A DNA stretch of 64,000 bases, from positions 372,001 through 436,000 of the forward strand of contig NZ_CP024621.1 in NCBI RefSeq assembly GCF_009846525.1. Reading direction: 5' to 3'. The notes under the pieces were generated by a model. That model made no database searches, was not told where the DNA came from, and saw only the letters and a list, made by a program, of their open reading frames with translations. This DNA is from Halomonas meridiana. GTDB lineage: Bacteria > Pseudomonadota > Gammaproteobacteria > Pseudomonadales > Halomonadaceae. Both the position numbers and the translations under genes were made by a program. Below, piece by piece: positions 1 through 9,553 of this stretch. Position 1 is the stretch's first letter. Every line of letters begins with the position of its first letter.

Positions 1-4
1 TGGC

Positions 5-385
5 TTACGCCAGCTGTACCGGAATGGCGTTACTGGTATGGCTGACGTGGTTGCCTTCCTGTAGATACACCAACGCTGGCTGGTGATTCTCCAGCTCGGC
101 CTCCGAGTAGTGCGCATAGCTGCAAATGATGATGCGATGCCCTGGCGAGGCCAAGTGCGCTGCCGCGCCGTTGATCGAGATCAGGCGCGATCCCTCTTCG
201 CCACGGATGGCGTAGGTGGTGAAGCGCTCGCCATTCTCGACGTTGTAAATCTGGATCTGTTCGTTTTCGCGGATACCGGCCATATCCAGCAGGTCGCCGT
301 CGATGGCGCACGAGCCTTCGTAGTTGAGAACGGCATGGGTAACGCGGGCCATGTGCAGCTTGGCTTTTAGCATGATGGTGTGCAT
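5..385 (-). CDS. panD: Aspartate 1-decarboxylase
   Basis: The 126-residue product makes beta-alanine from L-aspartate for pantothenate synthesis in the cytoplasm. It is a pyruvoyl enzyme made as a proenzyme: the self-cleavage site Gly24-Ser25 is present in YEGSCAID, Lys9 is kept, and Tyr58 (in FTTYAIRG), needed for processing and catalysis, is in place. Length and start match the family. It is the last gene of the panB-panC-panD run on the minus strand, 33 bp after panC, so it is probably cotranscribed. The gene ends four bases from the window edge but is complete. Confidence 0.97.
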   Translation of the reverse strand: MHTIMLKAKLHMARVTHAVLNYEGSCAIDGDLLDMAGIRENEQIQIYNVENGERFTTYAIRGEEGSRLISINGAAAHLASPGHRIIICSYAHYSEAELENHQPALVYLQEGNHVSHTSNAIPVQLA

Positions 386-418
386 GGAAACTCCTGAGTA
401 ACGGGCAAGCCTTGCAGG

Positions 419-1279
419 CTAGCGACGAGCAGCGCTGGGTAGCTGCACGCTGAGATTGTCGATGAGCCGGGCAGGACCGAGCTTGGCGGCGGCGAGCAGT
501 ACGGCATGATGCGTAGTATCGGTGACCGGGCCAAGGGTGGCATCCCGGAGTTCGAGGTAATCCGGCGTAAAGCCGGCATCATACAGCGCCGTTTTACCCC
601 GGTGTAGTACCTGTTCGGCGGATTCCCCTCGTACCAGCGCATCACGCAGTTCGCACAGCGTTTTGTAGAGCATCGGCGCCGTGGCGCGCTCCTGCGCGCT
701 GAGATAGCCGTTGCGGGACGAAAGGGCCAAGCCATCGTCGGCGCGCATGATCGGCACGCCGATGATCTCGATGGGCATGTGCAGGTCGGCCACCAGCTTA
801 CGAATCACCGCCAGTTGCTGATAATCCTTTTCACCAAAGCAGGCGACGTCCGGCTGCACCAGGTTGAATAGCATGCTCACCACGGTGGAGACACCGTCGA
901 AGTGGCCGGGGCGCGAGCCACCGCAAAGCCCGTCGCCGACCTCGGGTACGTGAACACGAGTCTGCGCATCCAAGCCGTTGGGGTAAAGGGCGCTCACCGT
1001 GGGGGCAAACAGCAGGTCACAGCCGGCGTCGGTGAGCTGGCGCTGGTCGGCGTCGAACGTGCGCGGATAAGCGTCTAGATCTTCACCTGGGCCAAACTGC
1101 ATGGGATTGACGAACAGGCTAGACACGACCACGTCGGCGTGCTGGCGGGCGGTGGCGATCAAAGCCAGATGGCCAGCATGCAGGTTGCCCATGGTCGGTA
1201 CCAGCGCAATGCGCTGGCCCTTTTGGCGATAGTCGCGCAGCGTGGCGCGAAGCTCGGATATGTCTCGCAAAGTGCGCAT
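419..1279 (-). CDS. panC: Pantothenate synthetase
   Basis: Joins pantoate and beta-alanine with ATP to give pantothenate. The nucleotidyl-transferase fold is marked by PTMGNLHAGHL (HIGH-like motif at about residues 34-37) and by LALSSRNGYLS, the KMSKS-like segment. I chose the ATG at 1279 (286 residues, starting MRTLRDISEL). An in-frame GTG seven codons upstream (1300) is possible, and neither start has a strong Shine-Dalgarno. The gene lies between panB and panD on the same strand. Confidence 0.95.
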   Translation of the reverse strand: MRTLRDISELRATLRDYRQKGQRIALVPTMGNLHAGHLALIATARQHADVVVSSLFVNPMQFGPGEDLDAYPRTFDADQRQLTDAGCDLLFAPTVSALYPNGLDAQTRVHVPEVGDGLCGGSRPGHFDGVSTVVSMLFNLVQPDVACFGEKDYQQLAVIRKLVADLHMPIEIIGVPIMRADDGLALSSRNGYLSAQERATAPMLYKTLCELRDALVRGESAEQVLHRGKTALYDAGFTPDYLELRDATLGPVTDTTHHAVLLAAAKLGPARLIDNLSVQLPSAARR

Positions 1280-1327
1280 AGTGAAGTCGCTGTTGCTCAC
1301 TGAAAAACGGTTACGTAAAGCAGTTAC

Positions 1328-2119
1328 TTAAAAACAGTGCTCTGGAGCGGGGAACGCTCGGGACTTGACCGCTTCATGGTACTGCTCGAAAGCACCCTGA
1401 ATGGAGCTCGCCTCCGCCATGAAGTTCTTCACGAAGCGCGGTGTGCGGCCGTGGGTAACGCCCAGCACGTCGTGCATCACGAGAATTTGGCCGTCGGTAT
1501 CCGGGCCTGCGCCGATCCCAATGACCGGCACGTCCAGCGCTTCGGTCACTGCTTTGCCCAAGCTGGCGGGCACGCACTCCAGCAGAATCACCGAGGCGCC
1601 TGCCTCGACCAGCACTGTCGCATCGTGGATGATCTGCTCGGCTTGCGCCGCTTCGCGGCCCTGCACTTTATAGCCACCCAGTTGGTAAACGGTTTGCGGC
1701 GTCAAACCCAAATGGGCGCACACCGGTACACCGCGGCGCGTCAGTTCGCGTATGCCGTCGGCCATCCACGCTTCGCCCTCTACCTTGACCAGTTCCGCGC
1801 CTGCTCGCATGAGCGCCGCGCCATCTTCTAAAAGGCGTTCGGTGGTGGCATTGCTCATGAACGGTAGGTCGACCATCAGCAAGCTGTGGCCTTTGCCGCG
1901 TGCGGCACAGCGGGTGTGGTAACAAATGTCATCGATGGTTACGGGCAAGGTGCTGCTGTGCCCCTGTAACACCATTCCCAGGGAGTCGCCTACCAGCAGG
2001 ACATCGATACCCGCGGCGCTAGCAGCATGGGCAAAGGAGGCATCGTAAGCAGTCAGGCAGCTGAACGTTTCACCGGCGCGTTTATACGCCTGCAGGGTGC
2101 TCAGGGTGACGGTTTTCAT
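1328..2119 (-). CDS. panB: 3-methyl-2-oxobutanoate hydroxymethyltransferase
   Basis: First committed step of pantothenate synthesis: transfers a hydroxymethyl group from methylene-tetrahydrofolate to ketoisovalerate. The 263-residue protein has the usual length. The family segments LLVGDSLGMVLQG (metal-binding Asp), LVKVEGE and IGIGAGPDTDGQILV are visible. A GAGAG-type ribosome site precedes the ATG. It heads the panBCD run, 156 bp downstream of folK on the same strand. Confidence 0.97.
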   Translation of the reverse strand: MKTVTLSTLQAYKRAGETFSCLTAYDASFAHAASAAGIDVLLVGDSLGMVLQGHSSTLPVTIDDICYHTRCAARGKGHSLLMVDLPFMSNATTERLLEDGAALMRAGAELVKVEGEAWMADGIRELTRRGVPVCAHLGLTPQTVYQLGGYKVQGREAAQAEQIIHDATVLVEAGASVILLECVPASLGKAVTEALDVPVIGIGAGPDTDGQILVMHDVLGVTHGRTPRFVKNFMAEASSIQGAFEQYHEAVKSRAFPAPEHCF

Positions 2120-2275
2120 GGCGTGCTCTCATTCAAACGTTATGGGGCCGATGCGGCGAGTGCGCACGAGGCGCCTGCGCTCTGCTCGGCCATTATTATC
2201 GCAGCGTCCCTGCCTGCGCGATGTGGCGTAACCGGCAATTGTTACCTGATTGGGGGCGTGGTGTCGAGATTTGTG

Positions 2276-2803
2276 TCAGATGGTAGCAGTGGCGGTGATA
2301 TCGGTAGCACTTAAGTGCCGAATATCGCTCGTATTGAGGCGCGACAGCCACGCTTCGAGCGGTTGCTGGTGCAGCGTGATGGGCTGCTGAAGCGCCGTGG
2401 CGACCTCTGCCAGCGGTACGAGTACAAAAGCGCGGGCGTGCATCTGCCCATGAGGTACGGTCAAGCGGGGGTGCTGCAGGGTATGTTCGCCGTAAAGCAG
2501 CATATCTAGGTCCAGCGTGCGTGGCCCCCAGTGGCGTAGCCGCCGCCGCCGATGGCGCTGCTCCAGCACCTGTAGCTGGTCGAGGAGCGCCAGCGGCGAT
2601 AGACGTGTCTCCAAACAGGCGACGGCATTGATGAAGTCCGGCTGATCTTGAGGGCCGATGGGCGCCGTGGCGTAGAGCGATGAGCTGGCCACTTGCCGTG
2701 ACAACGGCAAGGCGGCCAATTCCTGGAGCGCCTGCTGCACCTGCCCAATGGGATTCTCTAAGTTGCTGCCAAGGCCGATATAGCAACGAACGGCGTTATT
2801 CAC
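2276..2803 (-). CDS. folK: 2-amino-4-hydroxy-6-hydroxymethyldihydropteridine pyrophosphokinase
   Basis: Transfers pyrophosphate from ATP to hydroxymethyldihydropterin in folate synthesis. The 175-residue product shows CYIGLGSNL at the N-terminus, QPDFINAV, and WGPRTLDLDMLLYG with the two magnesium-binding Asp residues. I place the start at the GTG at 2803, which overlaps the last codons of pcnB (stop at 2796-2798). The open frame runs further upstream inside pcnB, but that part has no family likeness. The overlap suggests translational coupling to pcnB, as in the pseudomonad pcnB-folK arrangement. Confidence 0.94.
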   Translation of the reverse strand: MNNAVRCYIGLGSNLENPIGQVQQALQELAALPLSRQVASSSLYATAPIGPQDQPDFINAVACLETRLSPLALLDQLQVLEQRHRRRRLRHWGPRTLDLDMLLYGEHTLQHPRLTVPHGQMHARAFVLVPLAEVATALQQPITLHQQPLEAWLSRLNTSDIRHLSATDITATATI

Positions 2804-4184
2804 TGTTTGCCTTCCGCGGTTTGCGGCGCTTTTTACGACGGCGGTCGCCTTGGCTGGCCGGGTCGCTGCCAACCTTTTGCAACAGGCGACGCTGTTCGTG
2901 ATCGTCGCCTTTCTGGAAGGCATCCCACCAGTCGCCAAGGCCGCGAGGAATTTCACCCGCCTGCTCACGTAGTATCAGCAGGTCAAAGGCGGCGCGAAAG
3001 CGCGGATGTTCACGGGTTTGGAACGCGCGCTTGCCCCGGCGCATCGGCAGGCGTGCCTGCAGCTCCCAAATTTCGCGCATGGGGATGCCAAACCGTTTGG
3101 GAATGGAGGTGTGCTGAAGCTGGCGCGATACGACCTGCTGAGCGGCGGTTTGTAGGGCGGGCACGGCAGGCATGCCCTCGCGCTCGAGCTCGGCCTGACG
3201 ATGCACCACGGGAGCCCATAAAAAAGCCGCAAGCAGGAAGGCGGGCGTGACCGGGCGGTCGTCGGCAATGCGCTTGTCGGTATTGGCGAGCGCCTGCTCG
3301 ATGAGCTCCTCTGCCCAGGCGGCGTCGGCCATGGCCTCTTCCGCTTCCGGAAAGAGCATGCCAAACAGGTTGTAGTGGCTCAGCAGGCGGAAAGTGATTA
3401 GCCCGTGGCCGGACATGAAGAGTTTGAGCACTTCATCGAACAGGCGTGCTGGCGGAATTTGCAGCAGCAGCGGCGCGAGGTCGTACATGGGCGCTTCGGT
3501 GGCAGGCTCGATGGTGAAGTCGAGCTTGGCCGCGAAGCGGACCGCGCGCAGCATCCGTACCGGGTCTTCACGGTAGCGGGTCGCGGGGTCGCCAATCAGC
3601 CGCAGCGTGCGCGATTCGATGTCCCGCGCCCCGTTGGCAAAATCATGGATCGTGAAATCGGCAATGTTGTAGTAGAGCGCATTGACCGTGAAGTCGCGGC
3701 GCAGCGCGTCCTCTTCGATATTGCCCCATACGTTGTCCCGCAGCAGCAGGCCATCGTCCGACTGGTGAGCGATATGGTCGCCGTGCTCGTCCTGGGGTTT
3801 ACCACGGAAGGTGGTTACCTCGATGACTTCGCGGCCAAAGCGCACGTGAACGATGCGGAAACGGCGGCCAATCAGGCGTGAGTTGCGAAATAGGTCGCGC
3901 ACCTGCTCGGGCGTTGCGTTGGTGGCAACATCGAAGTCTTTCGGCATTTTGCCCAGCAGTGCGTCGCGAATGCAGCCACCGACAAGATAGGCATCGAAAC
4001 CAGCCCCATTGAGGCGGTACAGCACCTTGAGCGCGGCTTCACTGATTTGCTGACGAGAGACGGGATGCTCGGAGCGCGGAATAATACGAGGGCTGGGCGC
4101 ATCGGAGGCGCTCTCTGGGGAATCGAGCAGGGATTTCAAGTGCTCTCCCGGACTATGTAATAAACGGGTAAATCCTTTAAACAT
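2796..4184 (-). CDS. pcnB: Poly(A) polymerase I
   Basis: Adds 3' poly(A) tails that speed RNA decay. The 462-residue protein begins MFKGFTRLLHSPG. It has the class II nucleotidyl-transferase core YLVGGCIRDALLG and KDFDVATNATPEQV (GG motif plus DxD metal site) at about residues 65-100, the RNA-binding region, and a very basic tail (GDRRRKKRRKPRKANSE) typical of PcnB. The frame is open 50 codons further up, into the crcZ end, but the ATG at 4184 begins the conserved part. It lies directly downstream of crcZ, as in Pseudomonas. Confidence 0.95.
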   Translation of the reverse strand: MFKGFTRLLHSPGEHLKSLLDSPESASDAPSPRIIPRSEHPVSRQQISEAALKVLYRLNGAGFDAYLVGGCIRDALLGKMPKDFDVATNATPEQVRDLFRNSRLIGRRFRIVHVRFGREVIEVTTFRGKPQDEHGDHIAHQSDDGLLLRDNVWGNIEEDALRRDFTVNALYYNIADFTIHDFANGARDIESRTLRLIGDPATRYREDPVRMLRAVRFAAKLDFTIEPATEAPMYDLAPLLLQIPPARLFDEVLKLFMSGHGLITFRLLSHYNLFGMLFPEAEEAMADAAWAEELIEQALANTDKRIADDRPVTPAFLLAAFLWAPVVHRQAELEREGMPAVPALQTAAQQVVSRQLQHTSIPKRFGIPMREIWELQARLPMRRGKRAFQTREHPRFRAAFDLLILREQAGEIPRGLGDWWDAFQKGDDHEQRRLLQKVGSDPASQGDRRRKKRRKPRKANSE

Positions 4185-4340
4185 GCGGCGATGTCGACTC
4201 GCAGTGTAGCGAAAACGGGTTCGAAAAACGTGACCGTATGGAGGACGGTAAGGGGTTGAGTGTATCCGACCCCCTGGGGCTTGCAAAGAGCGGTATGCAA
4301 AGAGCCGCCGACCAGAGCGTCGATGGGTGCCCATAAACGC

Positions 4341-4369
4341 GGAAAGGGGAGGCTACGTGAGCCTCCCCT
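4341..4369 (-). terminator. Rho-independent terminator of crcZ
   Basis: A perfect 10-bp stem (4345-4354 with 4360-4369, loop of 5) is followed on the minus strand by a short, weak pyrimidine tract (TTTCC). It lies at the end of the CA-motif region and about 160 bp before pcnB, so some readthrough into pcnB is plausible. Confidence 0.7.
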
Positions 4370-4830
4370 ATAAAGCAGACAATCAGCGTCCATGCTGCTG
4401 TTTTTATTCATGATGGCACATCGCCCTGAATACGCACCGCAGTCGGCAGGCGTAAAGAACCACTCTGATTCCGACCGCCTCGTATTCAAAACAATAATCC
4501 AACCGCGAACTTTTCTCTCCCGGCGAGTTGTTATTGGCTCCGGGGGTGTACACGTATGCTGCTATTGTTGTTGTTTGGGTGCAGACCCTTGTGTACGTCG
4601 CGTCCTTATTTGGGCACTTGCTGACTGTTGTTATTGTTCGCTGCGCTTTGTTGCATGGCTCCGCTTAGTGGCCTTGTGCTGCGCATGCAAGTAATGAGAC
4701 TCAAGCCTGTTGTTCTTATTCGTGCCGTTATCTCTACCTGGCCCTGTTGTTTTTGTTTTGGCTCAGGTCGGGGCGGTGTCATGTTGTTCTTGTTAACGAC
4801 TTACCGCGCTGCCCAGTTTGTTCTTCTTGC
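4345..4830 (-). ncRNA. crcZ: CrcZ-type small RNA (Crc/Hfq-titrating), between cbrB and pcnB
   Basis: This 0.9-kb gap between cbrB and pcnB has no credible gene. On the minus strand it carries at least seven A-rich CA motifs of the AAnAAnAA kind (for example AATAACAA, AACAACAACAAT, AACAATAACAA, AATAAGAACAA, AACAAGAACAA, GCAAGAAGAACAAA) spread over 4528-4829. In Pseudomonas the CbrB-activated RNA CrcZ sits at exactly this place and uses such motifs to bind Hfq/Crc and relieve catabolite repression. The predicted 5' end (4830, GCAAGAAGAAC...) lies 12 bases past a sigma-54 promoter, and a hairpin terminator ends it, giving about 490 nt. The identity rests on synteny, motifs and control sites; the RNA itself has not been shown here. 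Confidence 0.85.
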
Positions 4831-4840
4831 CTAGTAATAG

Positions 4841-4856
4841 TGCACTCGCCGTGCCA
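4841..4856 (-). promoter_or_regulatory. Sigma-54 (-24/-12) promoter of crcZ
   Basis: The minus strand reads TGGCACGGCGAGTGCA, which fits the RpoN consensus TGGCACG-N4-TTGCA with one mismatch. The invariant GG and GC are correctly spaced. The predicted start of transcription is about 4830, immediately before the first CA motif. CbrB is a sigma-54 activator encoded next door. Confidence 0.85.
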
Positions 4857-4930
4857 CTCATTTGATACCCCATGTATTTCAGTGGTTTGGCGATTTTTGG
4901 GTAGGCCAGGGAACTATTTGGAAGAGAAAG

Positions 4931-4994
4931 TGTTACCCATTTTAACGGCTATTTTGCGTGTCATTGTGTGGGAAGGTAACAGTGGTTGGGTAAC
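4931..4994 (-). promoter_or_regulatory. Candidate CbrB activator sites upstream of crcZ
   Basis: Read on the minus strand there is GTTAC (4994-4990), TGTTAC (4981-4976) and GTAACA (4936-4931). As I recall, CbrB sites in Pseudomonas are TGTTAC/GTAACA half sites, though usually closer together than the 39 bases seen here. They lie about 100-165 bases upstream of the predicted crcZ start, the usual range for an NtrC-class activator. Confidence 0.55.
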
Positions 4995-5029
4995 GATTTT
5001 TGGATATTTCTCAGGTAAATCAATCTATT

Positions 5030-5062
5030 AGACGTTAGTCTTACGGCCAATGACTAACGTCT
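5030..5062 (-). terminator. Hairpin terminator after cbrB
   Basis: An 11-bp perfect stem (5030-5040 with 5052-5062, 11-base loop) lies 19 bp beyond the cbrB stop. The T tract that follows on the minus strand is poor, so termination may be partial. It separates cbrB from the crcZ promoter. Confidence 0.55.
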
Positions 5063-5080
5063 TGACCGCTCTTATGGGGG

Positions 5081-6463
5081 CTAGCTTTGTCGGCGAGCGG
5101 TTTTCTTTCTCGGAATGCCCAGCCGCTGGCGGCGCTCCCACAAATTTTTACGACTAATCCCTAGCTTCTGCGCTAGCTCGGTTTCGCTCATTTGATCCTG
5201 GTGTTCCAGCACGAAATGTTGGAAGTAGTCTTCCAGCGAGAGGTCGTCTTCGTCGATGGTCGCCGCAGTCTCGCTGAGGGATGGAGCCGCGCTGGGCGCT
5301 GGCGGGTGAGAACGGTTGGTGACCGGACCAAGCCCTAAATCGTCGGGATGAATCAAATGGCCTTCGGCAAGAATCACACCGCGCTCTAGCGCATTTTCCA
5401 GCTCGCGCACGTTACCGGGCCAGGGGTAGTCGCGTAGATCCTGGCGGGCCGCTCTGGAGAGCCGTAGTCCTGGGCGTTCGTGGCGCTTGCAGGCCTTTTC
5501 CAGCAGGATGTCAGCGATTTTGAGTACGTCGTCTTCGCGCTCGCGCAGCGGTGGCAGGGCGATCTGCATCACGTTCAGCCGGTAGTACAAATCAAGCCGG
5601 AACTCGCCGCTTTTGGAAAGCGCGCGCAGGTCGCGGTGAGTGGCGGCAATCAGCCGAACGTTCACATGGCGGGTTTCCACGGAGCCAATTTTGCGGATTT
5701 CGCCCTCTTGCAGTACCCGCAGCAGGCGCGCTTGGGCATCCAGCGGCAGCTCGCCAATCTCATCGAGAAACAGCGTGCCGCCGTCGGCGGCTTCGACCAA
5801 GCCGGTGCGTGCCGCGCTGGCGCCGGTAAAGGCGCCTTTTTCGTGACCAAACAGCTCGGATTCGATCAGCGTTTCGGGAATCGCCGCGCAGTTCACGCAA
5901 ATCAGCGGCGCTTTGGCGCGCTTGCTCTGCTGATGGATGGCGCGCGCGACCAGCTCCTTGCCAGTGCCAGATTCGCCTTGGATGAGCACGGTGACGTCCG
6001 CAGGCGCGGTTTTGCGGATGCGCGTGTACACCTCCTGCATGGCGGTACAGTCACCAATCATGGTTTGACGGCCGCCACCCTCGTCGGTGACATCCGGCGG
6101 CGTGCCCTGCTGCATCGACTGCTTGTGCAGAATACGCTCGACGGTTTCCAGAAGCTCGGTGTGGTCGAAGGGTTTGGCGACATAGTCGACCGCGCCCTGC
6201 TTGAGCGCATCCACCGCCGAACGCATGCTGGCGTAGCTGGTCATGATCAGTACCGGAGCGGGGGCCGCGAGTTCAATGAGCGTCGTGCCCGGCTCCCCCG
6301 GCAGGCGCAGGTCGCTGATGATGAGGTCAAAGTCGCTGAGTGGCTGCGTGCGGGCCTCTTCGGCGCTGGCCGCTTCGCTGACACTGTAGTGATGACGTTC
6401 CAGTAAGCGCTTTAACGCGCTGCGAATAATCGCTTCATCTTCAACAATCAGTATCCTGGGCAT
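5081..6463 (-). CDS. cbrB: Sigma-54-dependent response regulator CbrB
   Basis: NtrC-class activator of the CbrAB carbon/nitrogen balance system. Domains in order: receiver ([10 protein letters not shown], phosphoacceptor Asp in [10 protein letters not shown], Lys in VAKPF), AAA+ sigma-54 activation domain (Walker [16 protein letters not shown], the sigma-54 contact loop [15 protein letters not shown]) and a Fis-type helix-turn-helix ([20 protein letters not shown]). I chose the ATG at 6463 ([10 protein letters not shown], 460 residues); an ATG at 6478 is also possible. It overlaps the end of cbrA, so translation is likely coupled. Its expected main target, crcZ, follows at once. Confidence 0.95.
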   Translation of the reverse strand: MPRILIVEDEAIIRSALKRLLERHHYSVSEAASAEEARTQPLSDFDLIISDLRLPGEPGTTLIELAAPAPVLIMTSYASMRSAVDALKQGAVDYVAKPFDHTELLETVERILHKQSMQQGTPPDVTDEGGGRQTMIGDCTAMQEVYTRIRKTAPADVTVLIQGESGTGKELVARAIHQQSKRAKAPLICVNCAAIPETLIESELFGHEKGAFTGASAARTGLVEAADGGTLFLDEIGELPLDAQARLLRVLQEGEIRKIGSVETRHVNVRLIAATHRDLRALSKSGEFRLDLYYRLNVMQIALPPLREREDDVLKIADILLEKACKRHERPGLRLSRAARQDLRDYPWPGNVRELENALERGVILAEGHLIHPDDLGLGPVTNRSHPPAPSAAPSLSETAATIDEDDLSLEDYFQHFVLEHQDQMSETELAQKLGISRKNLWERRQRLGIPRKKTARRQS

Positions 6464-9386
6464 GGGGCAAGTGATCATCCTGTTGGTAAAGCGGTAGCCA
6501 TAGCGTAATGGCCGTGCCGCGAGGCTTTCCGGGAGGTGGCGAAGCGACCTCTATTTTGCCTTGGTGCTCATTGATAATTTGATACGCCAACGATAGCCCA
6601 AGTCCGGTGCCTTCACCCGCCGGTTTGGTGGTGGTGAACGGTTCGAACAGGCGGTGTTTGACGCTGGGGTCGATCCCATGGCCGTCGTCAACGACGCGCC
6701 ACCAAGCGTGACGGGCCTGAGTGCCTGCCTCAATTAGCACCGTTCCCTGGGGGGAGCAAGCATCCTTGGCGTTGCTCAGTAAATTTACCATGACTTGGGT
6801 AAGACGCTGAGCATCACCGCTCACCACAATGTCACTTGGGCAGTGATTGGTAAAGGTGACATCCTCCCCCGAGCGGGCTAAATGGATCAAGTGCAGGGCG
6901 TCGTCGCTGACCGTTTTCAGCGAGGCTGGGGCGGCAGGAAGCGGCAGTGCCGGGCGTCCGCCATGGGCAAAGCCCACCAGTGAGTTGACGATTTTAGTCA
7001 CCCGCTGAGTGAGCTGCTGAATTTGGTCGGCGGTTTCCAAAAGCGCCGGGTCGTCGGTGTCGTAGCGCAGGTTTTGCGCCAGCGATGAGATGCCGGTAAT
7101 CGGGTTGCCAATCTCGTGAGCGACCCCAGCGGCAAGCTGGCCAATGGAGGCGAGCCGCGCAGCGTGCACCAACTCCTCCTCCAGCCATTTCATCTCGGTA
7201 TGATCCTCGACCAGAATGACGCTGCCGCCGCGGCTATCGTGGCCGCTGAGCACCGCTTTGTGCAGCGTCAAAAAGTAGTCTTTGCCGTGCAGCGTGACCG
7301 CCTGTTTGTACAGCGGCGTTTGGCTGGCATTCAGCACGCTGCCCAGTAGCGTGGGCCAGGGCGGCGGCAGGCTGTCGCGCCGGGAGCCGATCACGCTATC
7401 GCCGCTGATGCCAGAGAGCTGGGAGAGCGCTTGGTTCCACATCAGCAGCTCATCGTCGTCGCCTAACACGCACAGCCCCACCGGCAGATAGGCCAGGGTT
7501 TGCCGATGGTGACGGCGCAGCCCGTCGAGTTCTCTGGCAAGCCCGGTGAGACGCGAGCGGTAGGCTTCTAAGCGGCTCTCGACAAAGTGGATGTCGTCGG
7601 TGACAGGAGCATCGTCGTGGCGGTAGGGCAGGTAGCGGTCGACGATATCCCGCGCCACCGACGGCCCCATCAGCCCTGATAAGTTGGCCTGAATACGGTC
7701 ACGTAAACGGCGCAGCGCATAGGGTCGGCGCTCTTGCGGGGTCAGGTTGAGCGCCTTTAAGGCGCGGTCCACCTCGCGACTGGCGGCTTCATCACCAAGT
7801 GCCTGAGCCAAGTGGGCGGGGAAGTCACCCGCCGTGGCGGCTTCCAGCGGTAGGCGTTTCGAGCGGATGACCGCATCCACCGAGCAGGCTTCTGCCGCCG
7901 AACGCTCGCCCTCTGAGATGCGCGTAAACAGCGACACCACGATCAGCAAAACGATATTCACCGCCAGCGAGATCAGCGTGGCGTTGTACCACGCGGGTGC
8001 ATCGGCGGGCATCAACAGAGTGAACGGCAGTGCGGGAAGGGCGATATCGAACAGCAGCGGTAGCCATAACCCCCATAGCCAGACGCCAATACCGCCGATA
8101 AGGCCGGCAATCATGCCTTTGCGGTTGGCACCCGGCCAATAGAGCAGTGCTAGAAGGCCCGGCAAACACTGTGCCATGCCCACGAACGCGGCCAGCCCGA
8201 GGTTCGTCAGGGAGTGATAGCGCCCGACGCTTTCGGCAAACAGCCAGCCACCGACAATCACGGCCCCGACCAGCCCCCGGCGCAGCCACAGCAGCCAGCC
8301 GTAGAGGTCGCTACGCGCCTCTGGCGGACGGGCGACCAGCACGATGTGGTTTAGCACCATGCCGGAGAGCGCGAGCGCAATCATCATCATGGTGCCGCTG
8401 GCGGCCGCCAAGCCCCCAATGAACGCCAGCGCGCCGACCCACCAGTGCTCGGTCATCAGGTACGCCGCGTAAGCGGCCAGCGGTACGCTCTCGTTGGCCG
8501 ACTGCGCCGCCCACAGGATCAGCGGCACCGGTAGCGCCATCAAGAGCAAAAAGAGCGGTAGTGTCCAACTGGCTTGCAGCAAGGTATGGCGAGAGAGGCT
8601 TTCGGCAAAGGTGATCTGAAATAGGTGCGGCATCATGAAGGCCGCCGCGAAAAACAGCAGCAGAAGCGTACGCCACTGGGGGGCTTCGAGCTGTGGGGTG
8701 GCGCTCTGGAGTGCCGCGCCCGGGCCTTCCAGCCAGCGCTGTAAATCTTGAGGGCCATCAAACACCCACCACAAGGCAATGGCACCGAGCCCGAGCATGG
8801 CCAGGAGTTTGATCACCGATTCGAAGGCAATCACGCTCAGCAGCGTATCGTGGCGGTGCCGATGACTGTGGCGGGCGCCAAACAGCACGGCGCAGGCGGC
8901 AATGATGCCACAGAACAGCAGCGCTACCGCAGCACTGTAGCGACTGCCGGTCAGTAGTTGCACGGCGTCACTCAAGGTTTGCACCTGAATGCCCAGTAGC
9001 GGCAGCACGGCGAGCAGGCTCAAGAGCGTCACCAGCGTTCCCGCCCAGCGGGAGCGGTAGCGAAAGGCGAATAGATCCGCCAGTGAAGAGAGCTGGTAAG
9101 TGCGGGTAATGCGCTGAATCGGTACCAGCAGCACAGGGGCGAGTAAGAAAGCTCCCGCTGGCCCTAGGTAGTAAGCGAGGTAGCCAAACCCGGCATTCGC
9201 GGCGAGTTCGATGCTGCCGTAGATGGCCCAGGCGCTGGCGTATACGCCGAGCGCTAGGGTATACACCATCGGGTGGCGAGTAATGCGCACCGGCACCCAG
9301 CCCCGCTCGACGGCCATGCCACAGCCAAACAGCAGCCCAAGATAGCCAAGCCCCAGTAATACGACGCCTACTAACTCAGCGTTCAT
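6441..9386 (-). CDS. cbrA: Sensor histidine kinase CbrA with transporter-like N-terminus
   Basis: The 981-residue protein has about 13 membrane segments of the sodium/solute symporter (SSF/SLC5) type over roughly residues 1-500. A cytoplasmic linker and PAS-like region follow (around [20 protein letters not shown]). Then come a HisKA domain with the phospho-His in [13 protein letters not shown] (about residue 760) and a HATPase domain (N box [10 protein letters not shown], then [16 protein letters not shown] and [12 protein letters not shown]). This is the CbrA architecture. It overlaps the small upstream gene by 11 bases and cbrB downstream. The signal sensed is not evident from the sequence; histidine transport has been reported for Pseudomonas CbrA. 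Confidence 0.95.
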   Translation of the reverse strand: MNAELVGVVLLGLGYLGLLFGCGMAVERGWVPVRITRHPMVYTLALGVYASAWAIYGSIELAANAGFGYLAYYLGPAGAFLLAPVLLVPIQRITRTYQLSSLADLFAFRYRSRWAGTLVTLLSLLAVLPLLGIQVQTLSDAVQLLTGSRYSAAVALLFCGIIAACAVLFGARHSHRHRHDTLLSVIAFESVIKLLAMLGLGAIALWWVFDGPQDLQRWLEGPGAALQSATPQLEAPQWRTLLLLFFAAAFMMPHLFQITFAESLSRHTLLQASWTLPLFLLLMALPVPLILWAAQSANESVPLAAYAAYLMTEHWWVGALAFIGGLAAASGTMMMIALALSGMVLNHIVLVARPPEARSDLYGWLLWLRRGLVGAVIVGGWLFAESVGRYHSLTNLGLAAFVGMAQCLPGLLALLYWPGANRKGMIAGLIGGIGVWLWGLWLPLLFDIALPALPFTLLMPADAPAWYNATLISLAVNIVLLIVVSLFTRISEGERSAAEACSVDAVIRSKRLPLEAATAGDFPAHLAQALGDEAASREVDRALKALNLTPQERRPYALRRLRDRIQANLSGLMGPSVARDIVDRYLPYRHDDAPVTDDIHFVESRLEAYRSRLTGLARELDGLRRHHRQTLAYLPVGLCVLGDDDELLMWNQALSQLSGISGDSVIGSRRDSLPPPWPTLLGSVLNASQTPLYKQAVTLHGKDYFLTLHKAVLSGHDSRGGSVILVEDHTEMKWLEEELVHAARLASIGQLAAGVAHEIGNPITGISSLAQNLRYDTDDPALLETADQIQQLTQRVTKIVNSLVGFAHGGRPALPLPAAPASLKTVSDDALHLIHLARSGEDVTFTNHCPSDIVVSGDAQRLTQVMVNLLSNAKDACSPQGTVLIEAGTQARHAWWRVVDDGHGIDPSVKHRLFEPFTTTKPAGEGTGLGLSLAYQIINEHQGKIEVASPPPGKPRGTAITLWLPLYQQDDHLPHAQDTDC

Positions 9387-9552
9387 CCAACTTCCTCTTC
9401 TGCTCGAGCCATAGCGTCAGGGCAATCAGGACCCCCCAAATGGCAAACGGGCGGTACCAGGCCACGCTCGGGTCAGCCCAGCCATCCATGAACAGCGGGG
9501 AGAGAAGATACCCGCCAAAGACAAGAAATAGCATGATGCGGTAAACGTACAT
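9376..9552 (-). CDS. Small two-helix membrane protein upstream of cbrA (CbrX-like)
   Basis: The 58-residue protein starts MYVYRIMLFLVFGGYLLSP, has a first membrane helix at about residues 3-18, a second at about 31-45, and a charged tail (EQKRKLDER). The start lies 1 bp after the gluQ stop and its end overlaps cbrA by 11 bases, which suggests that its translation opens the cbrA start. In Pseudomonas a small gene called cbrX is described at this place with such a coupling role; assignment here is by position and size. Its own function is unknown. Confidence 0.75.
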   Translation of the reverse strand: MYVYRIMLFLVFGGYLLSPLFMDGWADPSVAWYRPFAIWGVLIALTLWLEQKRKLDER

Positions 9553-9553
9553 C

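Noticed and set aside
4392..5031. Several 60-100 codon plus-strand frames between pcnB and cbrB
   Set aside because: They are rich in Cys, Leu and Val because of the antisense of the A-rich motifs, have no ribosome sites, and cover the crcZ region.
5480..6406. A 308-codon open frame on the plus strand
   Set aside because: It lies fully antisense to cbrB, which has every expected motif; the frame is a GC-driven shadow.
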